A DNA stretch of 53,546 nt, taken from assembly GCA_030691545.1 (NCBI GenBank), contig JAUYEE010000238.1:1-53546 (forward strand). Reading direction: 5' to 3'. The translations under genes were made by a program, and so were the position numbers. This DNA is from a bacterium (GTDB lineage: Bacteria; Auribacterota; JABMQX01). Each line of letters begins with the position of its first letter. Position 1 is the first letter of the stretch. Below are positions 8,043-15,641 of this stretch, piece by piece. Below the pieces are notes generated by a model. The model did not search any database and was not told where the DNA came from. It saw only the letters and a list, made by a program, of their open reading frames with translations.

Positions 8043-9094
8043 GACCCGACCTTGTGATGATAACCCAAGCGGTGGACGAAGAGGACCCGGTTCTCGGGTT
8101 CACGCCGGGTTGGATCAACGCCCTCGCTCGGCATGTCGGGCGGCTCTCGGTGTACTGCCTCCGCAAGGGAAAATGCGACCTTCCGGAGAATGTCTCGCTC
8201 CACGTCCTAGGCGAGGGAAGGCTGAGAAGGTTGTGCCGATTAAGGAAGGGGTTGAATTCCGATTTGAAGCTGATGAACGTCCGCGCGGTCTTTGCCCACA
8301 TGTGTCCGAAATACGCGGTCGCCGCCGGAAGAATCCTCCGCGGAAACGTTCCCATCATTCTCTGGTATGCCCAATGGGCCAGTAGCCGCTGGCTCACCGC
8401 CGCGCACAGAATCTCGCACGTCGTTCTGACCCCCGTCGAGGAAAGCTGTCCCATTCGTTCGGAAAAGGTCAGAGTCGTCGGGCATGGAATAGATACAGAG
8501 AAGTTCAAGCCCATCGCCGGGAAGCCGCGCAACGGCGTCGTCGTTCTTTCCGCTGGGCGAATGGCGCGGGAGAAAAGGTATGACGTTCTTATTGAGGCCG
8601 TGGCAACAACCAGGAAGGAATGGTCGCATGGGGACATCACTCTGAGAATCCTCGGTTCGCCGTGTGTCGAAAGAGACCATCAGTATTTGTCCCAGCTGCA
8701 GCGCCTCGTCCGGGAGAAGAACCTCGAGAACGTTGTAGAGTTTCGCTCGGCTGTGCCTTACACTCGCGTTCAAGAGGAGTACGCCGCTTGTGACGTGTTC
8801 GTGAGCACGCACGTCCGCCACTCGCTTGATAAGGCGCCCCTTGAGGCGATGGCGTGCGGCAAGATTGTCCTCACGACGAATCAGAGTTTTCTTCCTGTTC
8901 TGCGGGAATACTCCGATGCGCTCATTGTCAACGATGCGCATCCTGGCGAGCTGGCGACACGGATTATTCAGGTTGCGCGGATGCAGCCTTCCGAACAGGA
9001 GAAACTGGGACTGGCTCTTCGGCAGACCGTTGTCCGAGACCACAGCCTCGACCGGCTCATGGAGAAAGTGGCGGAGATTATCAGCGGCCTGTAA
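8039..9094 (+). CDS. Glycosyltransferase family 4, variant nucleotide-sugar motif
   Basis: The 351-residue GT-B protein has a C-terminal domain containing VVLSAGRMAREKRYDVLIEA and a later CDVFVSTHVRHSLDKAPLE. In this last motif the second glutamate of EX7E is present (APLEAMACG), but the position of the first is a histidine. It is still related to GT4 enzymes; the change may alter donor binding or make it a weak enzyme. The start overlaps the upstream stop (ATGA). It belongs to the same glycan block. Confidence 0.86.
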   Translation: MRPDLVMITQAVDEEDPVLGFTPGWINALARHVGRLSVYCLRKGKCDLPENVSLHVLGEGRLRRLCRLRKGLNSDLKLMNVRAVFAHMCPKYAVAAGRILRGNVPIILWYAQWASSRWLTAAHRISHVVLTPVEESCPIRSEKVRVVGHGIDTEKFKPIAGKPRNGVVVLSAGRMAREKRYDVLIEAVATTRKEWSHGDITLRILGSPCVERDHQYLSQLQRLVREKNLENVVEFRSAVPYTRVQEEYAACDVFVSTHVRHSLDKAPLEAMACGKIVLTTNQSFLPVLREYSDALIVNDAHPGELATRIIQVARMQPSEQEKLGLALRQTVVRDHSLDRLMEKVAEIISGL

Positions 9095-9142
9095 CCGAGT
9101 GGGCGCGGCATCTTACCGCGTATTTGAGCATCTGAATCCGCT

Positions 9143-9940
9143 ATGAATCCGCCTCAGAAAAGACAAAGTGGAATTCCCGACCTCGATTTTTCCGGCGAGA
9201 GGATTGTTCCCGGAAAAGTGACGCTCGACCGAGAACTGGCGAGCCGTCTGCGGTACGAGTTCGCCGCGCGATATGTCGAGGGGAAGCGCGTCCTCGACAT
9301 CGGATGCGGTGAGGGGTACGGCAGCGCGATGCTCGCGCAACATGCTGCCCACGTCGTCGGGACGGACAGCTCGGAAAAGGTCGTTGCTCACGCCACTGCC
9401 AAATACGGTCTGTCAAACATCGAGTTCCGCTGCATGCCCGCCGAGAAACACGCATTCCCAGACGAGTCCTTCGATGTCGTGGTCTGCCTGGAGCTGATCG
9501 AGCACGTCCACGATTACGCGGCAGTCATGGAGGAGATGCACCGATTGCTCAAACCGGGCGGCATCCTCATTCTCTCGACGCCCAACAAGGACGTCACTTC
9601 CCCCGGACGAGAGACGCCCATCCATGATTTTCACGTTCACGAGTTCACAATTCGAGAATTGCAGGAGTTATGCCAGCGGTACTTTGCCGAGGTCGAACTG
9701 TTTTCGCAGGAGAATCCCTTTGAGAAATCGCGTCGCATCGTGCGGTGGCTGATGGCGCTCGATTTTCTCCATGTCAGGAAGTTATTGCCTCGCCGCTCGA
9801 AAGACCGGATGAAGGAGGGCATGAAAGAGAAGATGGGCGAGACAATTCAGGAGGAGCCAGAGTCCGGCCGCTGGGCGGTGATTCGCGGCGCAAAACCCAA
9901 CTGCCGGGACATCGTTCTTGTCTGTCGAAAGGCAACATGA
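9143..9940 (+). CDS. Class I SAM-dependent methyltransferase
   Basis: The 265-residue protein has the SAM-binding motif I VLDIGCGEGYGS, a following acidic strand end VVGTDSS, and motif LELIEHVHDY with KPGGILILSTPN, as in Methyltransf_11/23 enzymes. It probably methylates a sugar or another part of the glycan made by the flanking glycosyltransferases. Its stop codon overlaps the next start by ATGA. No ribosome site is obvious before its own ATG. Confidence 0.9.
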   Translation: MNPPQKRQSGIPDLDFSGERIVPGKVTLDRELASRLRYEFAARYVEGKRVLDIGCGEGYGSAMLAQHAAHVVGTDSSEKVVAHATAKYGLSNIEFRCMPAEKHAFPDESFDVVVCLELIEHVHDYAAVMEEMHRLLKPGGILILSTPNKDVTSPGRETPIHDFHVHEFTIRELQELCQRYFAEVELFSQENPFEKSRRIVRWLMALDFLHVRKLLPRRSKDRMKEGMKEKMGETIQEEPESGRWAVIRGAKPNCRDIVLVCRKAT

Positions 9941-11070
9941 ACATCCTTTTCTTCGCTTATGATTTCGAGCGGGGAGGAATCGCCCGTTACTCGCGGGAGG
10001 TCGCGGACGGGCTGGGGCAACTCGGGCACAAGGTTTTCGTTGTCTCGGATTTCACGAAAGGAATTCCGGACCCTTTCGGTGATCGCGCCTTCACTTCGTT
10101 GAGTTTCGCAAAGAAGAATCTTCGGTCGCCTTCCTTCTGGCTCGATTTCCTTTCCCTTCGCCTCCTCGTGAGGAAGCTCTCGATTGACATGATGCTTCTG
10201 GCGGCTTTGTTTCCGTATGGGCCGATGGCACTGCTCCTGTCAAAAAGCACGGGGATTCCGTTCTCGATCTTCGTCCACGGAGCGGAGTTGTTCGTGCAAA
10301 AGCGCAAGACGAAGTGGATTGTCTCACGGATTTTTCAGAACGCGAGCCACATCATCTGCGTCAGCAACTTCACGCGCACGACGCTTCTTCGGCGATTTCC
10401 CGAGTCGCACGATCCAGCGGTCATTCCACCTGGAACGCATCCGGAAATCTTCAAGCCAGCGGCGGACCGCGAGGCCCTTCTGGAGAAGCACGGACTCAAG
10501 GGAAGAAAAGTGGTTCTGACGGCGTCGCGGCTCGTCCGCAGAAAGGGGCAGGGGCAGGTCATCCGGGCGTTGCCAAAGATTATGGAGCGTGTGCCGGAAG
10601 TGCTGTATCTGATCGTGGGAAGCGGACCGGCGGAGCCGGAGCTGCGCGCGCTAACACAGGAAATAGGCTTGAGCGAACAGGTCCGCTTTCTCGGATACAT
10701 CGCTGACGAGAAGCTCCCCGAGCTTTATGCGCTCTGCGACGTGTTTGTCCTTCCGTCCATGGAAACGACGCATACGGAAAGCGGTTCGCGGGGCATCGAG
10801 GGATTCCCGGCAGTCTTTCTCGAAGCGAGTGCCTGCGGGAGACCCATCGTGGCGGGGAAATCCGGCGGCAGCGCCGAGGCGGTGCTCGATGGAGTGACCG
10901 GTCTCTTAGTTGATGGGGGAAGCGTCGAGCAAATCACCGACGCTGTTCTCAGACTCCTCCTCGATGAGGAGCTTGCCAGCCGCCTCGGCCAAAACGGCAG
11001 AAGACGCGTCGAGACAGAATTCTCCTGGGACGCCATCATCCGCCGGATCGAAAAGGAAATCTGCGGATGA
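9937..11070 (+). CDS. Glycosyltransferase family 4
   Basis: The 377-residue GT-B glycosyltransferase starts MNILFFAYDFERGGIARY, the normal N-terminal strand of such enzymes. It carries VVLTASRLVRRKGQ and an intact EX7E motif in GIEGFPAVFLEASACGRP. The set-up resembles PimB/mannosyltransferase-like proteins. It is coupled by ATGA to the methyltransferase and is the last gene of the plus-strand glycan block, ending about 70 bases before a convergent gene. Donor and acceptor are unknown. Confidence 0.9.
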   Translation: MNILFFAYDFERGGIARYSREVADGLGQLGHKVFVVSDFTKGIPDPFGDRAFTSLSFAKKNLRSPSFWLDFLSLRLLVRKLSIDMMLLAALFPYGPMALLLSKSTGIPFSIFVHGAELFVQKRKTKWIVSRIFQNASHIICVSNFTRTTLLRRFPESHDPAVIPPGTHPEIFKPAADREALLEKHGLKGRKVVLTASRLVRRKGQGQVIRALPKIMERVPEVLYLIVGSGPAEPELRALTQEIGLSEQVRFLGYIADEKLPELYALCDVFVLPSMETTHTESGSRGIEGFPAVFLEASACGRPIVAGKSGGSAEAVLDGVTGLLVDGGSVEQITDAVLRLLLDEELASRLGQNGRRRVETEFSWDAIIRRIEKEICG

Positions 11071-11139
11071 CCGATCATGCGTATGGTACCGCCGAATCCA
11101 TGACAATCGCCCGAGCCGGGCCCCCAACCGCAAGATAAA

Positions 11140-12144
11140 TCAGTTGGACACTGCGGGGACGAGCCAGATGTTGCGGAAGCGGACGGGGTTGCCGTGGTCC
11201 TGCAGGAGGATGCGGCGGTTGTCGTCTCCGTGTCTGCGGGCCGTCTGGCGCTTCGCGGGGAAGCGGTCGTGGATGAGGACGCCGTTGTGGAGGATGGTGA
11301 CGATGGTCTTCTGGGTCATATTGCCCTTTTCGTCGAAGCGCGGGACGAGGCAGGTGATGTCGTAGGTCTGCCATTCGCCCGGCGGGAGGCTCGCGTTCAC
11401 GTCCGCCGGTTTCTGGTCGTAAAGGGCGCCGCAGGAGCCTTTGTCCGTCTCCCAACCGAAGGAATCGAGAACCTGCACCTCCTCGCAGTTGCCGGGGAGG
11501 AAAATGCCGCTGTTGCCGCGACCCTGCCCGCGAGCATCTTCCATGACTGGAATCATGAACTCCAGATGCAGCTTGAAGTCGCCGAACTCCTGCTTGGTCC
11601 GAATGTCGCCGCCGCCAGCTTCCATCGCACCGACAAGGAGCTTCCAGGGATTCGGTTTGCCGTCCTTCGTCTCCCACTTCGAGAGGTCCTTGCCGTCGAA
11701 GAGGACGATGGCGCCTTGAGGCGGCTCGGCTCCGAGGGTGGGCGATTTCTTGAGCACCTTTTTCAGCTCGACTCTCCCCTGATCTTCCGCGCCGGCAAAT
11801 CTTCCTGTGAATTTCTCTCCGACGATTTTCCCCCAGAGCTCGTACACGCCGCCAAAAGCGGCGCCCACATCAATCGTCCCCTTCAGCTCGATGGCATCTC
11901 CGACAACCTTTCCCCGCATGATGCCCTCATGGGTGTCGCCACCGACATCCGCTTTCAGCAAAGCTCGGAAGTCCCCTTTTCCCTCATCCACGACCTGTGC
12001 GCTCAGCGTCCCTTCCGTGCCGCCATCGCCGTACCAGGTGCCTTCCCAGTTGCCCATTGCGGTGATTGCGGCAAATGCGGTACCGCAACAGACAAGAGAC
12101 ACGGCAAAACTCAGAACGGTAGCGATGTTCATCGAGCGGTTCAT
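11140..12144 (-). CDS. Secreted DUF1080 (3-keto-disaccharide hydrolase domain) protein with N-terminal lipocalin-like region
   Basis: A ribosome site GGAGGTGGAGG lies just before ATG 12144, followed by a signal peptide ending near AFAAI. Residues about 28-120 form a beta-rich module (GNWEGTWYGDGG) of unknown type. Residues about 125-334 are a DUF1080 domain with the hallmarks IVLFDGKDLSKWE, GNSGIFL and the C-terminal ILLQDHGNPVRFRNIWL. DUF1080 proteins act on 3-keto-glycosides in the periplasm or outside the cell and are abundant in planctomycete-like lineages. The next gene upstream on the same strand is a sugar isomerase, which fits glycoside breakdown. Confidence 0.87.
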   Translation of the reverse strand: MNRSMNIATVLSFAVSLVCCGTAFAAITAMGNWEGTWYGDGGTEGTLSAQVVDEGKGDFRALLKADVGGDTHEGIMRGKVVGDAIELKGTIDVGAAFGGVYELWGKIVGEKFTGRFAGAEDQGRVELKKVLKKSPTLGAEPPQGAIVLFDGKDLSKWETKDGKPNPWKLLVGAMEAGGGDIRTKQEFGDFKLHLEFMIPVMEDARGQGRGNSGIFLPGNCEEVQVLDSFGWETDKGSCGALYDQKPADVNASLPPGEWQTYDITCLVPRFDEKGNMTQKTIVTILHNGVLIHDRFPAKRQTARRHGDDNRRILLQDHGNPVRFRNIWLVPAVSN

Positions 12145-12262
12145 AACCTCCACCTCCATCATTGCGTGTTTTAGCATTTCAATTTTAGACAAGATTACAG
12201 GACGGCTCCCATCCGCCGCACGTTGACAGTCAGTTGTAGCCCAAGTTTCCAGCTTGCAGAGT

Positions 12263-12284
12263 GCAAGCAAGATGCCTGCGCTAC
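12263..12284 (-). repeat. Dispersed palindrome family E, copy 1
   Basis: Read on the minus strand it is GTAGCGCAGGCATCTTGCTT. GCAGGC and GCTTGC arms flank a short loop. Related copies lie at 25193 and 34966. It sits in the 257-base gap between two minus-strand genes, which is otherwise without visible signals. Confidence 0.6.
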
Positions 12285-12401
12285 CCACAGCCGAAGGCTC
12301 CCTGAAGCTAGTTCGAGCGACCCTCTCCAACGTGCAGCCTGGCTTTGGTCGTCTATCCCTTTGGCCCACTGCTCGCGCTAGCCGCCTCTTGGGTGCCCCA
12401 A

Positions 12402-13226
12402 CTACCGCAGTGTCCGCAAGAGCTCCACCGCGTTGCGGATGTCAGTTTTCTGTTGTTCGCCGGGGACTTCGCGTTCGATGGTCAGGGGGCCGAGGTAGCC
12501 GATTTCCTTGAGTGTGAAGATGAAAAGCGGGATGTCCACCTCGCCCTCACCGAGCGGCATTTCCGTCCCCCAGGCGACGCCCGGATCGTCGGACCATTTG
12601 GCATCTTTGCAGTGGACGCTCTTGACGAAGCTGCCGATTTTTCTCAAGGCAGGGAGCGGCTCGCCCGTGCCGTAGAGAATCATGTTCGCGGGATCGAAGT
12701 TCACGGCGAGGTTGTCTCTGCCGACATCCTCGATGAATGCGAGAAGCCCATCTGCCGTTTCCTGCCCGGTCTCCAAATGGAATCGCTGACCGTTGTCGGC
12801 ACAGTAATCGCAGACGTCCCTCGCCACTTTCACCAATTCCTTGTGCACCCTGTTTTTCGTGTCTTCCGGGATGAATCCGATGTGCATTCCGAGGGCATCG
12901 CACCCCATCGCTCTCGTCCAGTCCGAAATCTCGAACGTCTCTTTCAGTCTCGCCTTCCTCGTTTTCGCCGGGACAAGGCCGACCGTGTCTTTGACCACTG
13001 GAATCGAAGCGTAGCTCTCTCCCGCGAAGCCGGCGAAGACCACGGTAATGGCGATGTCCGCGTCCTCGAACTGCTTTTTCAGTTCCTGCGTCCGTTCCGG
13101 TGAACGAGCCTCCGGCGGCGGAGTGTGAAGCTGAACGTTGTCGAGGGCAAGCTCTTTCACAAAATCGAGCGAAGCCCCTAGACCCGCTCCGACCGACGTG
13201 AAGACCCCAATGGACATCTCTTTCAT
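12402..13226 (-). CDS. Sugar phosphate isomerase/epimerase (TIM barrel)
   Basis: The 274-residue cytosolic protein starts MKEMSIGVFTSVGAGLGASL with ribosome site GGAGA before the ATG. The barrel pattern includes VNFDPANMILYGTGEPL, VHCKDAKW and the C-terminal TIEREVPG, which supply likely metal ligands. The family isomerises or epimerises sugars and related molecules. It may act on the product of the DUF1080 protein downstream. The substrate is unknown. Confidence 0.85.
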   Translation of the reverse strand: MKEMSIGVFTSVGAGLGASLDFVKELALDNVQLHTPPPEARSPERTQELKKQFEDADIAITVVFAGFAGESYASIPVVKDTVGLVPAKTRKARLKETFEISDWTRAMGCDALGMHIGFIPEDTKNRVHKELVKVARDVCDYCADNGQRFHLETGQETADGLLAFIEDVGRDNLAVNFDPANMILYGTGEPLPALRKIGSFVKSVHCKDAKWSDDPGVAWGTEMPLGEGEVDIPLFIFTLKEIGYLGPLTIEREVPGEQQKTDIRNAVELLRTLR

Positions 13227-13385
13227 AACGCTCTCCTTTCCGCTCAGGATTTGCGATTTGCGTCTGTGACTTCGGCGACCGATGGCTTACAGGATACTGA
13301 AGTTTCCCCTGTCGGTCTACGAGGTTCTTCACGGGGGTGTGGCTACGTATGAGAGGGGTATGGATGAATCCCCTCATCGAGAAGC

Positions 13386-13476
13386 CAGGCTGAAGCCTGC
13401 TGAGGCAGAAACGTGCGGTTTCGGGATACCACGGGCTGAAGCCCGTGTCTAAGGGAGGCGCCGGCTCAAGCCCGGC
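13386..13476. repeat. Three consecutive hairpins of the form arm-TGAA-arm
   Basis: CAGGC-TGAA-GCCTG (13386-13399), CACGGGC-TGAA-GCCCGTG (13430-13447) and a GCCGG/CCGGC hairpin (13460-13476) follow each other. All share a CTGAAGC or CTCAAGC centre. They look like copies of one mobile palindrome that has diverged in the arms by compensating changes. Confidence 0.7.
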
Positions 13477-13546
13477 GGGGAAAGATTCGGCGTGAAGCGA
13501 CACAACCATGGGGACGAGGAGACGTGAGTTTGGGTGTGCTGCGACC

Positions 13547-13570
13547 AACCACTCAAATGTAGCCGCACCC
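13547..13570 (+). repeat. Dispersed repeat C, copy 1
   Basis: The segment AACCACTCAAATGTAGCCGC plus CACC is repeated at 23967-23990 with only one mismatch over 24 bases. Both copies lie in gene-free DNA upstream or downstream of unrelated genes. Confidence 0.7.
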
Positions 13571-13667
13571 CTTCACGGTCCGCATCGCTCCCCGCGACAC
13601 AAGTGAAAGGACGAGACTCCGTCTCTCCTCCGGAACGGGCGAACCTCGGGACGAGAATGCGAGGGGG

Positions 13668-15155
13668 CTACTTCCTTTCGACCCTGTAAAACTTGCCGAG
13701 GAGTGCGGCATTGGGGTCAGACCAAGTGGTTGTCGTGCCCTGGGACGGAACGGCTGCTTCCTGTACCCAACCTTCGAATGGGAGGTTGAGGCACGACCAA
13801 ACAGTGTAAGTGTCGCCGGGCCAGCCCCTCCAGGTCACTTCGGGTTCCCCAATCTCACCCATTATCACCTCAAATATCCCGAAGGTCCAGGGTCCGACTT
13901 CGTAGCAGCCCATGTCAACCGTGAAAGAGACGCCACCGTCGAAGATGCGTGTCTTCCCGTCGAGGTCAACAGCGTGCTGCATCCAGTCTTCGTTCTTGCC
14001 CTTGTCAACGCAGGGGGAGTCAGACGAGAGACGGTAATCGTTGTCATCGTAAGTGAGGGGGTTATCATCGGGGCCATCGCGGTCAACGAAAGCCGGGTCC
14101 TCGGCGATGTTTCCTTCGCCGCCGGCACTCCAATCACGGACGCAGGAGTAGGTGGGGTCACTGGAGTGGTCAATCTCCGGATTGTTGGTGGCCGTGTTCC
14201 CCCAGATAATGCAATTTCGGATTGTCCCGTTGCAGGAGGAGGTCCCGCCGCCGTAGCCTCCGGCCGAGTTGTCGGCGATCGTGTTGCTCTCGACAATCTT
14301 GTCGCAAGCATACAATCCCCCGCCATCGCTGCCCGCGTAGTTCCCCGCGACAAGGTTGTTCTCGATGATGGCGCGGCATCCCCATAGTCCCCCACCCCGC
14401 CATTCCGCGGAGTTGGCAATTATCACATTGTTTCGAATGAGGTGGTCGCAGCCAGCTAATCCGCCTCCGAACCAGCCGGCAGAGTTCCCGCGGATGGTGT
14501 TTCTGCGAATCGTCCCGTCGCAGTTATGCAGTCCCCCACCGTCGTCTCCGGCGGAGTTCCCTGTGATTTTATTGCTCTGGATTGTCCCGAAGCACTCCCA
14601 CAGTCCCCCTCCGTAGTACACTGCTGAGTTGGCTGTGATTGTGTTGATCTGGATTCTTCCGCCGCACCAGGCAATGGCGCCGCCGTACCCGGCCTTGTTT
14701 TTTGTGATTGTGTTGTACTGGATGCGCGCGCGGGTGAGTTGGTCACGAGTGCCCCCGCAAACGCCGCCGCCGTTCGAGGCAAAGCCGTTCTGGAGAGTGA
14801 ACCCTTCGAGGACGCAGGTTCGGTCTTCCGACCCAGAAAAAGTCACGACGGGACCGGCGTTATTGCCGTCTATGATCGTGGCAGCGACGACCCCGGGGTC
14901 GAACGGGTTGGTGCTCCGAAGGATGATGCTCTTGCCGTGGAAGTGCGCGTTCTCAAGGTAGGTTCCTGGCGCGACGAAGACTTTGTCCCCGTCGAATGCA
15001 GCATCAATGGCTTCCTGAATGGCTGGGAACGCGGTTTCCCACGATAATCCGTCGCCCGATGCGGGAACCGAGTCGTCCACGTACCAGGTGGCGCCCGGGG
15101 CCGGACAGGAGGAGATGCAGAGCACAGGAAGGATTAGCGATAGCCTTTTTCGCAT
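13668..15155 (-). CDS. Secreted right-handed parallel beta-helix protein
   Basis: GGGAGG lies 7 bases before the ATG, and a signal peptide ends near CPAPGATWYVDD. The N-terminal TFPAIQEAIDAA-like segment and VFVAPGTYLENAHF are typical of pectate-lyase-like surface proteins. Residues about 110-330 hold about eight turns of 25-26 residues with the pattern GGGLxxCxGxIxxNxIxxNSA. A cysteine falls at the same place in most turns, so a stacked Cys ladder is likely. The C-terminal 75 residues resemble the C-terminal end of the giant protein encoded at 15642. It is probably an exported polysaccharide-binding or structural protein; enzyme activity cannot be shown. Confidence 0.85.
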   Translation of the reverse strand: MRKRLSLILPVLCISSCPAPGATWYVDDSVPASGDGLSWETAFPAIQEAIDAAFDGDKVFVAPGTYLENAHFHGKSIILRSTNPFDPGVVAATIIDGNNAGPVVTFSGSEDRTCVLEGFTLQNGFASNGGGVCGGTRDQLTRARIQYNTITKNKAGYGGAIAWCGGRIQINTITANSAVYYGGGLWECFGTIQSNKITGNSAGDDGGGLHNCDGTIRRNTIRGNSAGWFGGGLAGCDHLIRNNVIIANSAEWRGGGLWGCRAIIENNLVAGNYAGSDGGGLYACDKIVESNTIADNSAGGYGGGTSSCNGTIRNCIIWGNTATNNPEIDHSSDPTYSCVRDWSAGGEGNIAEDPAFVDRDGPDDNPLTYDDNDYRLSSDSPCVDKGKNEDWMQHAVDLDGKTRIFDGGVSFTVDMGCYEVGPWTFGIFEVIMGEIGEPEVTWRGWPGDTYTVWSCLNLPFEGWVQEAAVPSQGTTTTWSDPNAALLGKFYRVERK

Positions 15156-15235
15156 GTTCGTGCCTCCCGAATGAGCGGTCTGTCGGTTCTGTTCTGCCCC
15201 CCCGAGAGGCCTCCCGGAAACGTCAACAATTTGTA

Positions 15236-15264
15236 ATTATACCGGAACGAGCCTATGAGTTCAA
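15236..15264 (-). promoter_or_regulatory. Sigma70-like promoter of the beta-helix gene
   Basis: On the minus strand TTGAAC, a 17-base spacer and TATAAT form a near-consensus promoter. The predicted start lies about 70 bases before the coding start at 15155. It is divergent from the promoter at 15282. Confidence 0.7.
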
Positions 15265-15281
15265 TCAATTCGAGTGGGTTC

Positions 15282-15311
15282 TTGAAAGCGGCGTGTGCGG
15301 TGTGCTATATA
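15282..15311 (+). promoter_or_regulatory. Sigma70-like promoter of the giant secreted protein
   Basis: TTGAAA, an 18-base spacer and TATATA are followed at 15323 by GGAGG and a GTG at 15333 that opens the reading frame of the giant protein. The signals argue for initiation at 15333, although the signal peptide begins only at 15642. Confidence 0.5.
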
Positions 15312-15389
15312 GAGAGTGTGTCGGAGGTGTGAGTGGGCACGTTTCCTCCTCTCTGGCCGGGCAGGCGCACCTCTGGAATCCCCAATGAC

Positions 15390-15410
15390 GCGCCGCCTCG
15401 GGTGCGGCGC
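15390..15410. repeat. Small GC-rich palindrome
   Basis: GCGCCGC and GCGGCGC flank a 7-base loop. It lies in the leader between the promoter and the likely start of the giant gene, and could form a hairpin in the transcript. Confidence 0.4.
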
Positions 15411-15641
15411 ACGCGGAGCGGGTCAGCCTTTCGTCGAGCCGACGTTGAGTACATCGCCGGCTCTGAACCTCGAGAAAGCAAGGAAGTGATTGGTTTTTCT
15501 TCAGCCTTCCGAGCCCTTCGGACGAACCTGCGCACTCGCTGCCGCGGCGGGTCGGCTAAATTGAAAGCTTTGATCGGGCGCCACGGCGGACGGCCTTTCA
15601 TTTTCCCCGGCAGTTCAAAGACCTTCCCTCACCTGCTAACG

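Larger units (their letters stand above)
13227..13667. other. Gene-free spacer with palindromes
   Basis: This 441-base stretch between two minus-strand genes has no plausible gene. It contains three consecutive small hairpins (13386-13476) and a copy of repeat C (13547-13570). The remaining sequence looks random. Confidence 0.6.

Noticed and set aside
12345..13103. 252-codon plus-strand frame opposite the TIM-barrel isomerase
   Set aside because: The minus-strand gene has a ribosome site and family motifs; the opposite frame has neither.
14356..14961. Plus-strand frames inside the beta-helix gene
   Set aside because: They are shadows of the in-phase repeat structure of the minus-strand gene, which has a promoter, ribosome site and signal peptide.
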